A stretch of 64,000 bases of DNA from JAWSVE01 sp050789445 (lineage in GTDB: Bacteria > Pseudomonadota > Gammaproteobacteria > Pseudomonadales > Cellvibrionaceae), in contig JAILXR010000001.1 in NCBI GenBank assembly GCA_050789445.1, positions 1,488,001 to 1,552,000 of the forward strand. The letters run 5' to 3'. Position numbers and translations under genes: made by a program. Positions 56,558 through 64,000 of the stretch are shown here, piece after piece (the first letter of the stretch is position 1; each line of letters opens with the position of its first letter). Below the pieces are notes generated by a model. It was not told the DNA's origin. It saw nothing but the letters and a program-made list of their open reading frames with translations, and searched no databases.

Positions 56558-58285
56558 ATGAACGCAAGTGCCCCCATAATGAGTGGTCTCGCCAAACGGC
56601 TTATCGCCGATGGCTTAATAGATGAAGCAGCTTCTCAAGATATTTTAAAAACTGCACACAAGAACAAACTCCCGTTTGCGCTTCAGCTCGTCCAATCGAC
56701 AGACATTCCCGCAGCAACAATTGCTTTTGCCGCCTCAGAAGAATTTGGCACGCCGGTTATGGATTTGGTCTCACTTCGTCCTGACTCTGTTCCTGAAAAT
56801 CTAGTCGATGATAAATTAATTAGAAAGCATCATGTATTGCCACTACATTTACGTGGTAATCGTTTATTTTTGGCTGTCTCAGATCCAACTAACCTCCACG
56901 CTCTCGATGAAATAAAATTCAACACAGGTAAAACAACTGAAGCTATTTTGGTTGAAGCTGATAAGCTCAATACGGCAATCGACGCCTATTTTAATCGAAA
57001 AGAAGAATCTATCGGAGACGCCCTAGGTGATCTCGATGAAGATGCTCTCGATGATTTAGATATACAAGCTGTCGATGAAAACGGCCCTGATGATAGTGAG
57101 GACAAAGAAGCTGATGAAGCGCCAATCGTTAGGTTCATCAACAAAATTCTTTTAGATGCCATCAAAAGCGGTGCTTCAGATATTCATTTTGAGCCCTACG
57201 AGAAGGCTTACCGAGTAAGATGCCGTACTGATGGTATTTTGCAAGAAGTCGCTAGACCGCCTACCAACTTAGCTACACGTTTAGCGGCTAGATTAAAAGT
57301 TATGTCACAAATGGATATCTCAGAAAGACGCGTCCCCCAAGATGGGCGCATCAAAATGAAGATATCTAAAACACGAGCCATTGATTTTCGTGTTAATACA
57401 CTCCCTACTTTATTTGGTGAAAAAATCGTATTACGGATCTTGGATCCAAGTTCAGCCAAGCTAGGAATCGATGCTCTTGGTTATGAAGAAGATCAAAAAA
57501 AATTATTCATGGATACCCTGCAACAACCCCAAGGGATGATCCTTGTAACCGGTCCTACAGGTAGTGGTAAAACAGTTTCTCTCTATACCGGACTTAATAT
57601 CCTAAACACCCCCGAGAGGAATATTTCTACAGCGGAAGATCCAGTAGAAATCAACCTTGAGGGTATTAACCAAGTACAAATGAATACCAAGGTTGGCCTG
57701 ACATTTGCTGAAGCATTGCGATCTTTCTTACGCCAAGATCCCGATATTGTTATGGTGGGTGAAATTCGTGATTTGGAGACGGCCGAAATTGGTATTAAAG
57801 CAGCACAAACAGGTCACTTGGTATTATCAACACTGCATACTAACAGTGCTCCTGAAACGCTAACACGATTACTCAACATGGGTGTTCCTGCGTTTAACGT
57901 CGCTACATCCGTGAGCTTAATCATTGCGCAGCGACTAGCAAGACGGCTGTGTAGTAGCTGTAAGAAGCCTGCGGATGACATTCCAGACGAAATATTGACA
58001 GAAGAAGGTTTTGACAATATCGGGATTGATAGAAAAGACTTAGAAATCTATCACCCCGTAGGCTGCTCTCAATGTACGAATGGCTATAAAGGGCGTGTTG
58101 GTGTTTACGAAGTAGTTCGCATTACACCCTCCATTGCCAGTCTTATAATGGAGGGTGGCAATTCTCTGGATATTGCAAAACAAGCATTTAAAGAAGGTTT
58201 TAATAACCTTCGAGTTTCAGCTTTGCGAAAAGCTGCAACTGGTTTAACCAGTCTAGAAGAGGCTAACCGGGTAACTAAGGATTAA
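56558..58285 (+). CDS. pilB: Type IV pilus assembly ATPase PilB
   Basis: A 575-residue GspE/PilB ATPase powering pilus extension. An N-terminal MshEN-type domain (about 10-150) is followed by an acidic linker and the secretion ATPase domain. Walker A is GPTGSGKT near residue 335, Walker B is DPDIVMVGEIRD, and the Asp-box and His-box are intact. A zinc-binding tetracysteine region has CSSCKKPADD and CSQC. The start follows a weak ribosome site. PilC begins four bases after the stop. Confidence 0.97.
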   Translation: MNASAPIMSGLAKRLIADGLIDEAASQDILKTAHKNKLPFALQLVQSTDIPAATIAFAASEEFGTPVMDLVSLRPDSVPENLVDDKLIRKHHVLPLHLRGNRLFLAVSDPTNLHALDEIKFNTGKTTEAILVEADKLNTAIDAYFNRKEESIGDALGDLDEDALDDLDIQAVDENGPDDSEDKEADEAPIVRFINKILLDAIKSGASDIHFEPYEKAYRVRCRTDGILQEVARPPTNLATRLAARLKVMSQMDISERRVPQDGRIKMKISKTRAIDFRVNTLPTLFGEKIVLRILDPSSAKLGIDALGYEEDQKKLFMDTLQQPQGMILVTGPTGSGKTVSLYTGLNILNTPERNISTAEDPVEINLEGINQVQMNTKVGLTFAEALRSFLRQDPDIVMVGEIRDLETAEIGIKAAQTGHLVLSTLHTNSAPETLTRLLNMGVPAFNVATSVSLIIAQRLARRLCSSCKKPADDIPDEILTEEGFDNIGIDRKDLEIYHPVGCSQCTNGYKGRVGVYEVVRITPSIASLIMEGGNSLDIAKQAFKEGFNNLRVSALRKAATGLTSLEEANRVTKD

Positions 58286-58289
58286 TCTT

Positions 58290-59510
58290 ATGGCAACCGC
58301 AACGGCAAAATCGAATGTCTTCCTCTACAAGGGTGTAGACAAAAAAGGCAATAAAGTCTCTGGAGAAATGACCGGACAAAGCTCAGCTCTTGTCCGTGCT
58401 CAACTGATCAAGCAAGGGATTAGAACAAGCGGTGTTCGCAAAAAGCCCAAGCCGTTGTTTAGTAGTGGCAAAAAAGCCATCAAGCCAATGGACATAGCGA
58501 TGTTCACCCGACAAATGGCGACCATGATGAAAGCCGGTGTTCCCCTTGTTCAAAGTTTTGAGATTGTTGCAGATGGTTTAGAAAACCCTTCTCTTAGAGA
58601 ATTAGTACTAAGTATTCGAGAAGATGTAGCGGCAGGTAGCGGCTTTGCTCCTTCACTGAGAAAACATCCCAAATATTTTGATGACCTATTTTGTAACCTT
58701 GTAGAGTCTGGTGAGCAATCAGGAGCGCTAGAAACAATGCTTGACCGAATTGCACTGTACAAAGAAAAAACTGAACAACTAAAAGCTAAAATCAAAAAAG
58801 CGCTAACTTACCCTATCGCAGTCATGGTGGTTGCAGTAGTAGTAACAGGCATACTTTTGATAAAAGTCGTTCCTCAATTTGCAGAAACATTCAGCAGCTT
58901 TGGAGCTGACCTTCCTGCATTTACGTTATTTGTTCTTCATCTTTCAGAATTAGCACAGAAATGGTGGTTTATTATTATCATTGCCATGATTGTTGGTTTT
59001 TTTCTTTTTAAAGAAGCTAAAACAAGATCCGTGTCGTTTGCGACCGCTATAGATAGATTTTCACTAAAACTTCCTATTGTAGGACAAATACTTTACCTGT
59101 CTGTTATGGCTCGTTTTGGACGAACACTGGCCACTACATTTGCTGCTGGCGTACCGTTAATTGACGCACTAACATCAGTTGCAGGAGCAGCAGGTAATAG
59201 AATTTATTCAACCGCGATTATTAAGGTACGCGAAGAAGTGTCTACCGGTATTCAATTAAACCACTCATTAAAACAATCGAATATGTTCCCAGCGCTTTTA
59301 GTACAAATGACCGCTATTGGTGAAGAATCTGGTGCTCTCGATGAAATGCTTGATAAAGTAGCTATTTTTTATGAGGAGGCGGTAGACAACATGGTCGACA
59401 ATCTAACTTCCCTTCTCGAACCGATGATTATGTCTATACTCGGTGTCTTGGTTGGCGGCCTCATGATTGCGATGTACCTACCCATATTCCAGCTAGGAGC
59501 CGTGGTATAA
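58290..59510 (+). CDS. pilC: Type IV pilus inner-membrane platform protein PilC
   Basis: A 406-residue protein with two GspF domains. FTRQMATMMKAGVPLVQSFEI opens the first and FGRTLATTFAAGVPLIDAL the second. Membrane helices lie near 170-190, 220-240 and 375-400. It couples the PilB motor to pilin assembly. It is tightly spaced between pilB and pilD. Confidence 0.97.
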   Translation: MATATAKSNVFLYKGVDKKGNKVSGEMTGQSSALVRAQLIKQGIRTSGVRKKPKPLFSSGKKAIKPMDIAMFTRQMATMMKAGVPLVQSFEIVADGLENPSLRELVLSIREDVAAGSGFAPSLRKHPKYFDDLFCNLVESGEQSGALETMLDRIALYKEKTEQLKAKIKKALTYPIAVMVVAVVVTGILLIKVVPQFAETFSSFGADLPAFTLFVLHLSELAQKWWFIIIIAMIVGFFLFKEAKTRSVSFATAIDRFSLKLPIVGQILYLSVMARFGRTLATTFAAGVPLIDALTSVAGAAGNRIYSTAIIKVREEVSTGIQLNHSLKQSNMFPALLVQMTAIGEESGALDEMLDKVAIFYEEAVDNMVDNLTSLLEPMIMSILGVLVGGLMIAMYLPIFQLGAVV

Positions 59511-59518
59511 CTCTGCTA

Positions 59519-60403
59519 ATGCAACCAACCATAAACCAAGTGCCATTTGAGCTCATCATTACTTTCTCTATCATTTTAGGGTTATTAATTGGCAGTTTTT
59601 TAAATGTCGTCATTCACAGACTTCCAATCATGTTACAAAACTCCTGGAAGTCTGACTGCTGTGAATTATTAGAAATAAAACAATCAGAAGAAAAAAACGT
59701 CAGCGCTCCTAGCACTTATAATTTACTTTTTCCCTCCTCTTCTTGTCCCAATTGCAAACACAAAATTCGCTCTTGGGAAAACATTCCTGTCATCAGCTAT
59801 TTATTCTTAAAAGGTAAGTGTTCAGGTTGCAAAAACCCCATTTCTGCTCGTTATCCGATCATTGAAGCTGTTACAGGGGTTCTGTCTGGGTTAATAATTT
59901 ATAATTTTGGCGCCACAATTGAGGGCGGATTGCTATTAATGTTAGTGTGGTCATTAATTGCTTTAACCATGATTGATATCGACACTCAACTTTTACCCGA
60001 CAACATTACACTCCCCTTGCTTTGGCTTGGTATTCTGGTGAATAGCTTTGAGATCTTCTCCTCACTTGAGGACGCAGTCTACGGTGCTATTGCAGGGTAT
60101 CTTTCCCTTTGGAGTGTTTTTTGGGCCTTTAAGATACTGACGAAAAAAGAAGGGATGGGCTACGGCGATTTTAAATTATTAGCAGCCTTTGGCGCTTGGC
60201 TCGGTTGGCAAGCATTACCTCTCATTATTTTACTGTCTTCTTTTGTTGGTGCTGTTATCGGTATTGCAGGGATTCTAATTTTAGGTCGAGATAAAAATAT
60301 TCCTATCCCCTTCGGTCCTTACTTGGCCATTGCTGGCCTAATAGCTTTATTCTGGGGCGATCAAATAACACAAACTTATCTCCAAATTGCTAATTTAAAT
60401 TAA
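59519..60403 (+). CDS. pilD: Prepilin peptidase / N-methyltransferase PilD
   Basis: A 294-residue inner-membrane aspartic protease. GSFLNVVIHRLP opens the methyltransferase domain, and the two CxxC pairs CPNC and CSGC form the zinc-binding cytoplasmic loop. The catalytic aspartates are in MIDIDTQLLPD and GYGDFKLLAAFGAWLG. It cleaves the leader of both pilins above and methylates the new N-terminal Phe. It ends the pilBCD operon. Confidence 0.97.
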   Translation: MQPTINQVPFELIITFSIILGLLIGSFLNVVIHRLPIMLQNSWKSDCCELLEIKQSEEKNVSAPSTYNLLFPSSSCPNCKHKIRSWENIPVISYLFLKGKCSGCKNPISARYPIIEAVTGVLSGLIIYNFGATIEGGLLLMLVWSLIALTMIDIDTQLLPDNITLPLLWLGILVNSFEIFSSLEDAVYGAIAGYLSLWSVFWAFKILTKKEGMGYGDFKLLAAFGAWLGWQALPLIILLSSFVGAVIGIAGILILGRDKNIPIPFGPYLAIAGLIALFWGDQITQTYLQIANLN

Positions 60404-60490
60404 TTTTTTAAATTGATGTCTAAGTTAGCATTATCCTCATAAAAAGCTTTAAAATAACTCTTTCCAAAAACATCTAAAAAAGTTACTGAT

Positions 60491-61105
60491 ATGTTTGTAG
60501 TTGGCGTTACTGGTGGAATAGGTAGTGGCAAAACAGCTGTCACCGACAAGCTGAAATCACTAGGAATTACTATCGTCGATGCTGACGTTGTTGCTAGAGA
60601 AGTTGTTGAGCTAGGACAGCCAGCTTTAACCAAAATTAAAGAATATTTCGGGGATGAAATTTTACTTCCCGATGGTAATTTAGATAGAGCCAAACTCAGA
60701 AACATTGTCTTTGAAAGCTCAGAAAAAAGAAAGTGGCTCGAAGCACTGCTTCACCCTCTCATCTATTCTGAAATACAAAAACAATTACAAGAAGCAAACA
60801 GCAGGTATGCTGTTTTAGTTTCGCCACTATTAGTTGAAACCAGTCAGAATCTTATGACAAACCGTATTCTTGTCGTTGACGCACCAGAAGAAATACAATT
60901 AAAAAGAGCATCTGCAAGAGACGGCGTTAGCGAAGAGCAAGTTAAGTCGATTATGAAAGCGCAGACATCACGTGAAGAGAGAAAAATAAAAGCTGACGAT
61001 ATTATTCTCAATGATAAAGATTTATCACACTTAGAGCAGCGAACAGAAGTATTGCACGAACATTACTTAAAGCTCGCAGATAATCAACAAAGTAAAAACA
61101 GCTAA
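60491..61105 (+). CDS. coaE: Dephospho-CoA kinase
   Basis: A 204-residue P-loop kinase that phosphorylates dephospho-CoA, the last step of coenzyme A synthesis. Walker A is GGIGSGKT at residues 9-16, DADVVARE is the substrate-binding block, and HPLIYSEI and VSPLLVET are typical. The location directly after pilD and before yacG is the standard gammaproteobacterial order. Confidence 0.96.
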   Translation: MFVVGVTGGIGSGKTAVTDKLKSLGITIVDADVVAREVVELGQPALTKIKEYFGDEILLPDGNLDRAKLRNIVFESSEKRKWLEALLHPLIYSEIQKQLQEANSRYAVLVSPLLVETSQNLMTNRILVVDAPEEIQLKRASARDGVSEEQVKSIMKAQTSREERKIKADDIILNDKDLSHLEQRTEVLHEHYLKLADNQQSKNS

Positions 61106-61144
61106 TTTTTTATAAAGTCACAAAATATTGAATGATAAACAATT

Positions 61145-61351
61145 ATGACAACAACTCTAAACTGCCCACATTGCTCAAACAAAGTAGAATGGAATGATGA
61201 ATTCCCTCACCGCCCTTTTTGCTCAAAGAGATGCCAACTGATTGACTTAGGAAGTTGGGCTAACGAAGACCATAAAATCGCAGGCGATCCAGTGATAGAT
61301 TCTATGTCTAGTGATGATTTAGAAGGCAACTCTGATTTTAATGATTTTTAA
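61145..61351 (+). CDS. yacG: DNA gyrase inhibitor YacG
   Basis: A 68-residue zinc protein. Four cysteines in CPHC near the start and CSKRC near residue 27-31 bind zinc, and LIDLGSWA is the conserved helix. It binds GyrB and blocks gyrase. The acidic C-terminus is typical. It is the last gene of the pilD-coaE-yacG run. Confidence 0.93.
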   Translation: MTTTLNCPHCSNKVEWNDEFPHRPFCSKRCQLIDLGSWANEDHKIAGDPVIDSMSSDDLEGNSDFNDF

Positions 61352-61394
61352 GAAACGATATATTCTAAAATCACATATTTTCTAGCAAAAAAAA

Positions 61395-62381
61395 TCAAAC
61401 CCAAAAATCTGAAATTCCAGCAACACCTTGCCCACCACTCTCTCTTACTTTCGACAAGTCCTCTTGCGTTAAACCGCCTAGAGCATAAACTGGGACATTG
61501 ATTTTGTGGGTCATCTCAGAAAAACTTTCCCAACCAAGCACAGCTGAATCAGGATGAGACTGCGTTTCCTTAACAGGAGATATATTTACATAATCAACGT
61601 TTAATGCACTTGCCTTACTGAGCTCTTCTTCGTTGTGACAAGAGGCACCTATAATGCCTTTTATAGGCGGCAGAGAAGACAACATGTTTAAATGTTCGGA
61701 GGTTAAATGAATACCGCAATTATGCTTTTCAAAAATATTTACAAGTTCAGAATCCAACACATCCAGTAAACGACTATTTAACACCAAACAAACATCGTAA
61801 GATTCACAGGTTTCTAGCGACAATTTAATTATCTCGTTAGCCAAATCTACTGAACATTTCTCAAGATCAAGTCGTAGATGAACAAATCGTATCCCAGACA
61901 TCAATGCCCGTCGTAATTTGTTTTTGAACTCACTAGGAGAGGAATGATCGCCCGTTACCAATTGGCGTGAAGGCAGTTGTAACGCAGTAACGATAGCTTT
62001 ATTAGCGTCTGGAAGAGGATACTGACAATCATCAGTAAGCGATAAAGCATCTAGTCCAATCCATTCTAATGGCTGCCCTTCGTTTCCTATTGCCTTACCC
62101 AGAAAAGATTTAACCAGCCACACATCCAACAAAACAGTCTTATCGGTGTAATTGTGCTTAATTTTAATTAATGGCTCAGAGTATTGAACATCAATAGCTA
62201 GCTCTTCTTTTAACTCTCTAGCTAAGGCGACTTGAACGCTTTCATTTAACTCAACTTTGCCGCCAGGAAATTCCCACAAACCACCTTGATGGGAACCCTC
62301 AGCTCTTTTTGTTAATAGTATTTTTCCACTCGCGTTAACTATAACACCTACCGCAACGTGGACAATTTGATTCTCGGACAA
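61395..62381 (-). CDS. Nudix hydrolase (MutT type) fused to a thiamine-phosphate-synthase-like domain
   Basis: A 328-residue two-domain protein. The N-terminal Nudix domain (about 1-130) has the box GGKVELNESVQVALARELKEEL, given here by its key residues G, E, REL and EE, and matches MutT, which removes 8-oxo-dGTP. The C-terminal part (about 145-328) is a TenI/ThiE-like barrel with GIIGASCHNEEEL and YALGGLTQEDL. Such fusions are common in gammaproteobacteria; the role of the second domain is not clear. It is convergent with yacG. Confidence 0.92.
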   Translation of the reverse strand: MSENQIVHVAVGVIVNASGKILLTKRAEGSHQGGLWEFPGGKVELNESVQVALARELKEELAIDVQYSEPLIKIKHNYTDKTVLLDVWLVKSFLGKAIGNEGQPLEWIGLDALSLTDDCQYPLPDANKAIVTALQLPSRQLVTGDHSSPSEFKNKLRRALMSGIRFVHLRLDLEKCSVDLANEIIKLSLETCESYDVCLVLNSRLLDVLDSELVNIFEKHNCGIHLTSEHLNMLSSLPPIKGIIGASCHNEEELSKASALNVDYVNISPVKETQSHPDSAVLGWESFSEMTHKINVPVYALGGLTQEDLSKVRESGGQGVAGISDFWV

Positions 62382-62449
62382 AAAAACCTACTTAAAACTG
62401 ACAAGAGTTAAGGAACGATGATTGTTATTTTTATGCTTCTGGTGAAAAC

Positions 62450-64000
62450 CTAACTTAATTTACCGTGACACTGTTTATATTTTTTACCAGAACCACAAGG
62501 ACAAGGTTCGTTACGCCCTAGCTTTTGGCCATCGCGAACAAATGGTGTTTTTGGTGGCGCTTTGTTATCCGCATTTTGATCTTGATTTTCAGACGAACCT
62601 TCATCAGTAGAAAGAGCAGATACTTCTGCATGCTGTAATTGCATTTTCTGCTGCTCTAAAGCTTCCCGCTGACGACGCTCCATCTCCTCAACTTGCTCTT
62701 GTGTCATTGGCTCTACACGCGCCAAAACCTTTATGACTTCGTGTTGAATTTCAGACAACATATTTTGAAACATTTCAAATGCTTCACGCTTATATTCCTG
62801 CTTCGGATTTTTTTGCGCATAAGCTCGCAACCCAATACCTTGTCGCAAATGATCCATATTTGCTAAATGCTCTTTCCAGAAATTATCTAAAACCTGCAAC
62901 ATAATTTGCTTTTCAATTTCACGGATGACTGTTCCAAATCGCTCACATTTTTCATCATATGCAGCCTGAGCAGCATCAAGAATTTTTTCACGAAGAGAAT
63001 CCTCATGAAGGTTTTTATCGGCATCTAACCATTCTTGCACAGGCAACGACAAACCATAATCAGTCGTTAATTGCTGTTCTAATCCTGAAATATCCCATTG
63101 CTCTTCAATACTCTGAGGCGGAACAAACCCACTAATCGCATCGTTAACAACTTCTCTCCTAATAGAAGTGATGGCATCTTCGATACTGTCTGAATCTAAT
63201 AAATCTTGGCGCTGCTGATAAACTACTTGTCTTTGATCGTTGGCAACATCATCGTATTCCAACAACTGCTTCCGCATATCAAAGTTACGCCCTTCTACTT
63301 TTCGTTGCGCTTTTTCAATCGCATTTGAAACCATTCGATGCTCAATCGCTTCACCTTTTTCCAAACCGATTGCCTGCATAATTCCACGCATGCGGTCAGA
63401 TGCAAAAATTCGCATCAAATTATCTTCCATCGATAAATAAAAGCGAGAAACACCTGGGTCGCCTTGTCGTCCTGCACGTCCGCGGAACTGATTATCGATA
63501 CGACGACTTTCATTTCGTTCTGTACAAACAATATGTAATCCGTTCGCTTCGATCACTGCCTCATGACGTTTTTTCCAATCTTCTTTTATTGCGTCTATTT
63601 GCGCTTCTGTTGGGTTATTTAATTGTGCGACCTCTGATTCCCAATTTCCGCCAAGCATAATGTCGGTACCACGACCTGCCATATTAGTAGCAATTGTTAT
63701 CGCTCCTGGACGCCCAGCTTGCGCAATAATTTCAGCTTCTTTTTCATGAAATTTTGCATTTAATACTTTATGTTCAATACCCGCTTTTTCTAAACGGCGG
63801 GCAACTTCCTCTGAAGTTTCAATCGAACCAACACCCACTAAAACGGGTGCATTTCGCTTTTGACAATCTCGAATATCTTCGATGACAGCTTCATACTTTT
63901 CTTCAATCGAGAGATACACTAAATCATTTAAATCTTCACGAGAGACTTCTTTATTGGTTGGAATAACAACAACATCTAAACCATAAATTTCTCTAAACTC
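62450..64000 (-). CDS. secA: Preprotein translocase ATPase SecA, C-terminal part
   Basis: The frame is open to the right window edge; the 516 visible residues are the C-terminal half, and the first part lies outside. The edge begins with EFREIYGLDVVVIPTN, which is the second nucleotide-binding domain, and continues with TNMAGRGTDIMLGG and FRGRAGRQGDPG. The helical scaffold and wing follow. The C-terminus RNEPCPCGSGKKYKQCHGKL carries the CxCx8CH zinc site that binds SecB. It drives protein export through SecYEG. Confidence 0.98.
   Translation of the reverse strand, partial: EFREIYGLDVVVIPTNKEVSREDLNDLVYLSIEEKYEAVIEDIRDCQKRNAPVLVGVGSIETSEEVARRLEKAGIEHKVLNAKFHEKEAEIIAQAGRPGAITIATNMAGRGTDIMLGGNWESEVAQLNNPTEAQIDAIKEDWKKRHEAVIEANGLHIVCTERNESRRIDNQFRGRAGRQGDPGVSRFYLSMEDNLMRIFASDRMRGIMQAIGLEKGEAIEHRMVSNAIEKAQRKVEGRNFDMRKQLLEYDDVANDQRQVVYQQRQDLLDSDSIEDAITSIRREVVNDAISGFVPPQSIEEQWDISGLEQQLTTDYGLSLPVQEWLDADKNLHEDSLREKILDAAQAAYDEKCERFGTVIREIEKQIMLQVLDNFWKEHLANMDHLRQGIGLRAYAQKNPKQEYKREAFEMFQNMLSEIQHEVIKVLARVEPMTQEQVEEMERRQREALEQQKMQLQHAEVSALSTDEGSSENQDQNADNKAPPKTPFVRDGQKLGRNEPCPCGSGKKYKQCHGKLS

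Noticed and set aside
1..64000. CRISPR array, defence island, prophage or insertion sequence
   Set aside because: Looking through the gaps I saw no regularly spaced repeats, transposase, integrase, phage structural or restriction genes; gene order is mostly that of a chromosomal backbone.

Overview
The window is a 64 kb piece of an AT-rich bacterial chromosome. The gene content (GuaA/GuaB, PilB-PilC-PilD followed by CoaE and YacG, a Nudix hydrolase and SecA, AmpD-AmpE, YajQ, Tex, type IVa pilins with GFTLIEL prepilin sites) points to a free-living, probably marine, gammaproteobacterium. I infer the class from gene content and order only and do not assign a genus. I saw no rRNA, tRNA, CRISPR array, insertion sequence or prophage; the region looks like ordinary core and accessory chromosome.

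Left part (1-15.6 kb). A serine hydrolase, cut by the left edge, and a TetR regulator lie together on the minus strand, then a secreted peroxiredoxin-like protein. A five-gene minus-strand operon (2818-7780) encodes a complete branched-chain-amino-acid-type ABC importer. Its two ATPases carry substitutions that fall in the same composite ATP site. A nitronate monooxygenase, S-formylglutathione hydrolase (FghA), a TauE/SafE permease, a membrane di-iron hydroxylase, an S9 peptidase and an acetyl-CoA acetyltransferase follow.

Middle part (16-33 kb). Tex is followed by a DUF2239-GST gene pair preceded by a good sigma-70 promoter with two TTACCC/GGGTAA-type palindromes. Next come the class III alcohol dehydrogenase FrmA (partner of FghA in glutathione-dependent formaldehyde oxidation), an RNase II-type exonuclease, a TraB/GumN gene broken by an in-frame TAA, and a 7TM-DISM diguanylate cyclase. 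A small SDR-fold protein carries both signature motifs of halohydrin dehalogenases. A DUF853 ATPase, a cation diffusion facilitator and a secreted redoxin/cytochrome c/copper-monooxygenase fusion follow. A gene-poor stretch (31.5-33.1 kb) holds only one small FHA protein.

Right part (33-64 kb). An acyltransferase-3/SGNH enzyme, guaA and guaB (separated by a hairpin terminator), a hydrolase-NatA-NatB operon, a histidine phosphatase, maleylacetoacetate isomerase, a YbbA-YbbP-type ABC system, YajQ, AmpE, AmpD, DUF1631, an aspartic protease, NadC, and then the type IV pilus locus: TfpX accessory protein, two diverged tandem pilins (the first with a sigma-54 promoter), PilB, PilC and PilD. CoaE, YacG, a Nudix/thiamine-synthase-like fusion and the C-terminal half of SecA close the window.

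Most notable points: the halohydrin dehalogenase signature, the redoxin-heme-copper monooxygenase fusion, the DUF2239 promoter with paired palindromes, the asymmetric ABC importer, and the nonsense-split TraB gene. All are read directly from the sequence; functional statements rest on family knowledge and are marked as inference where they go further.
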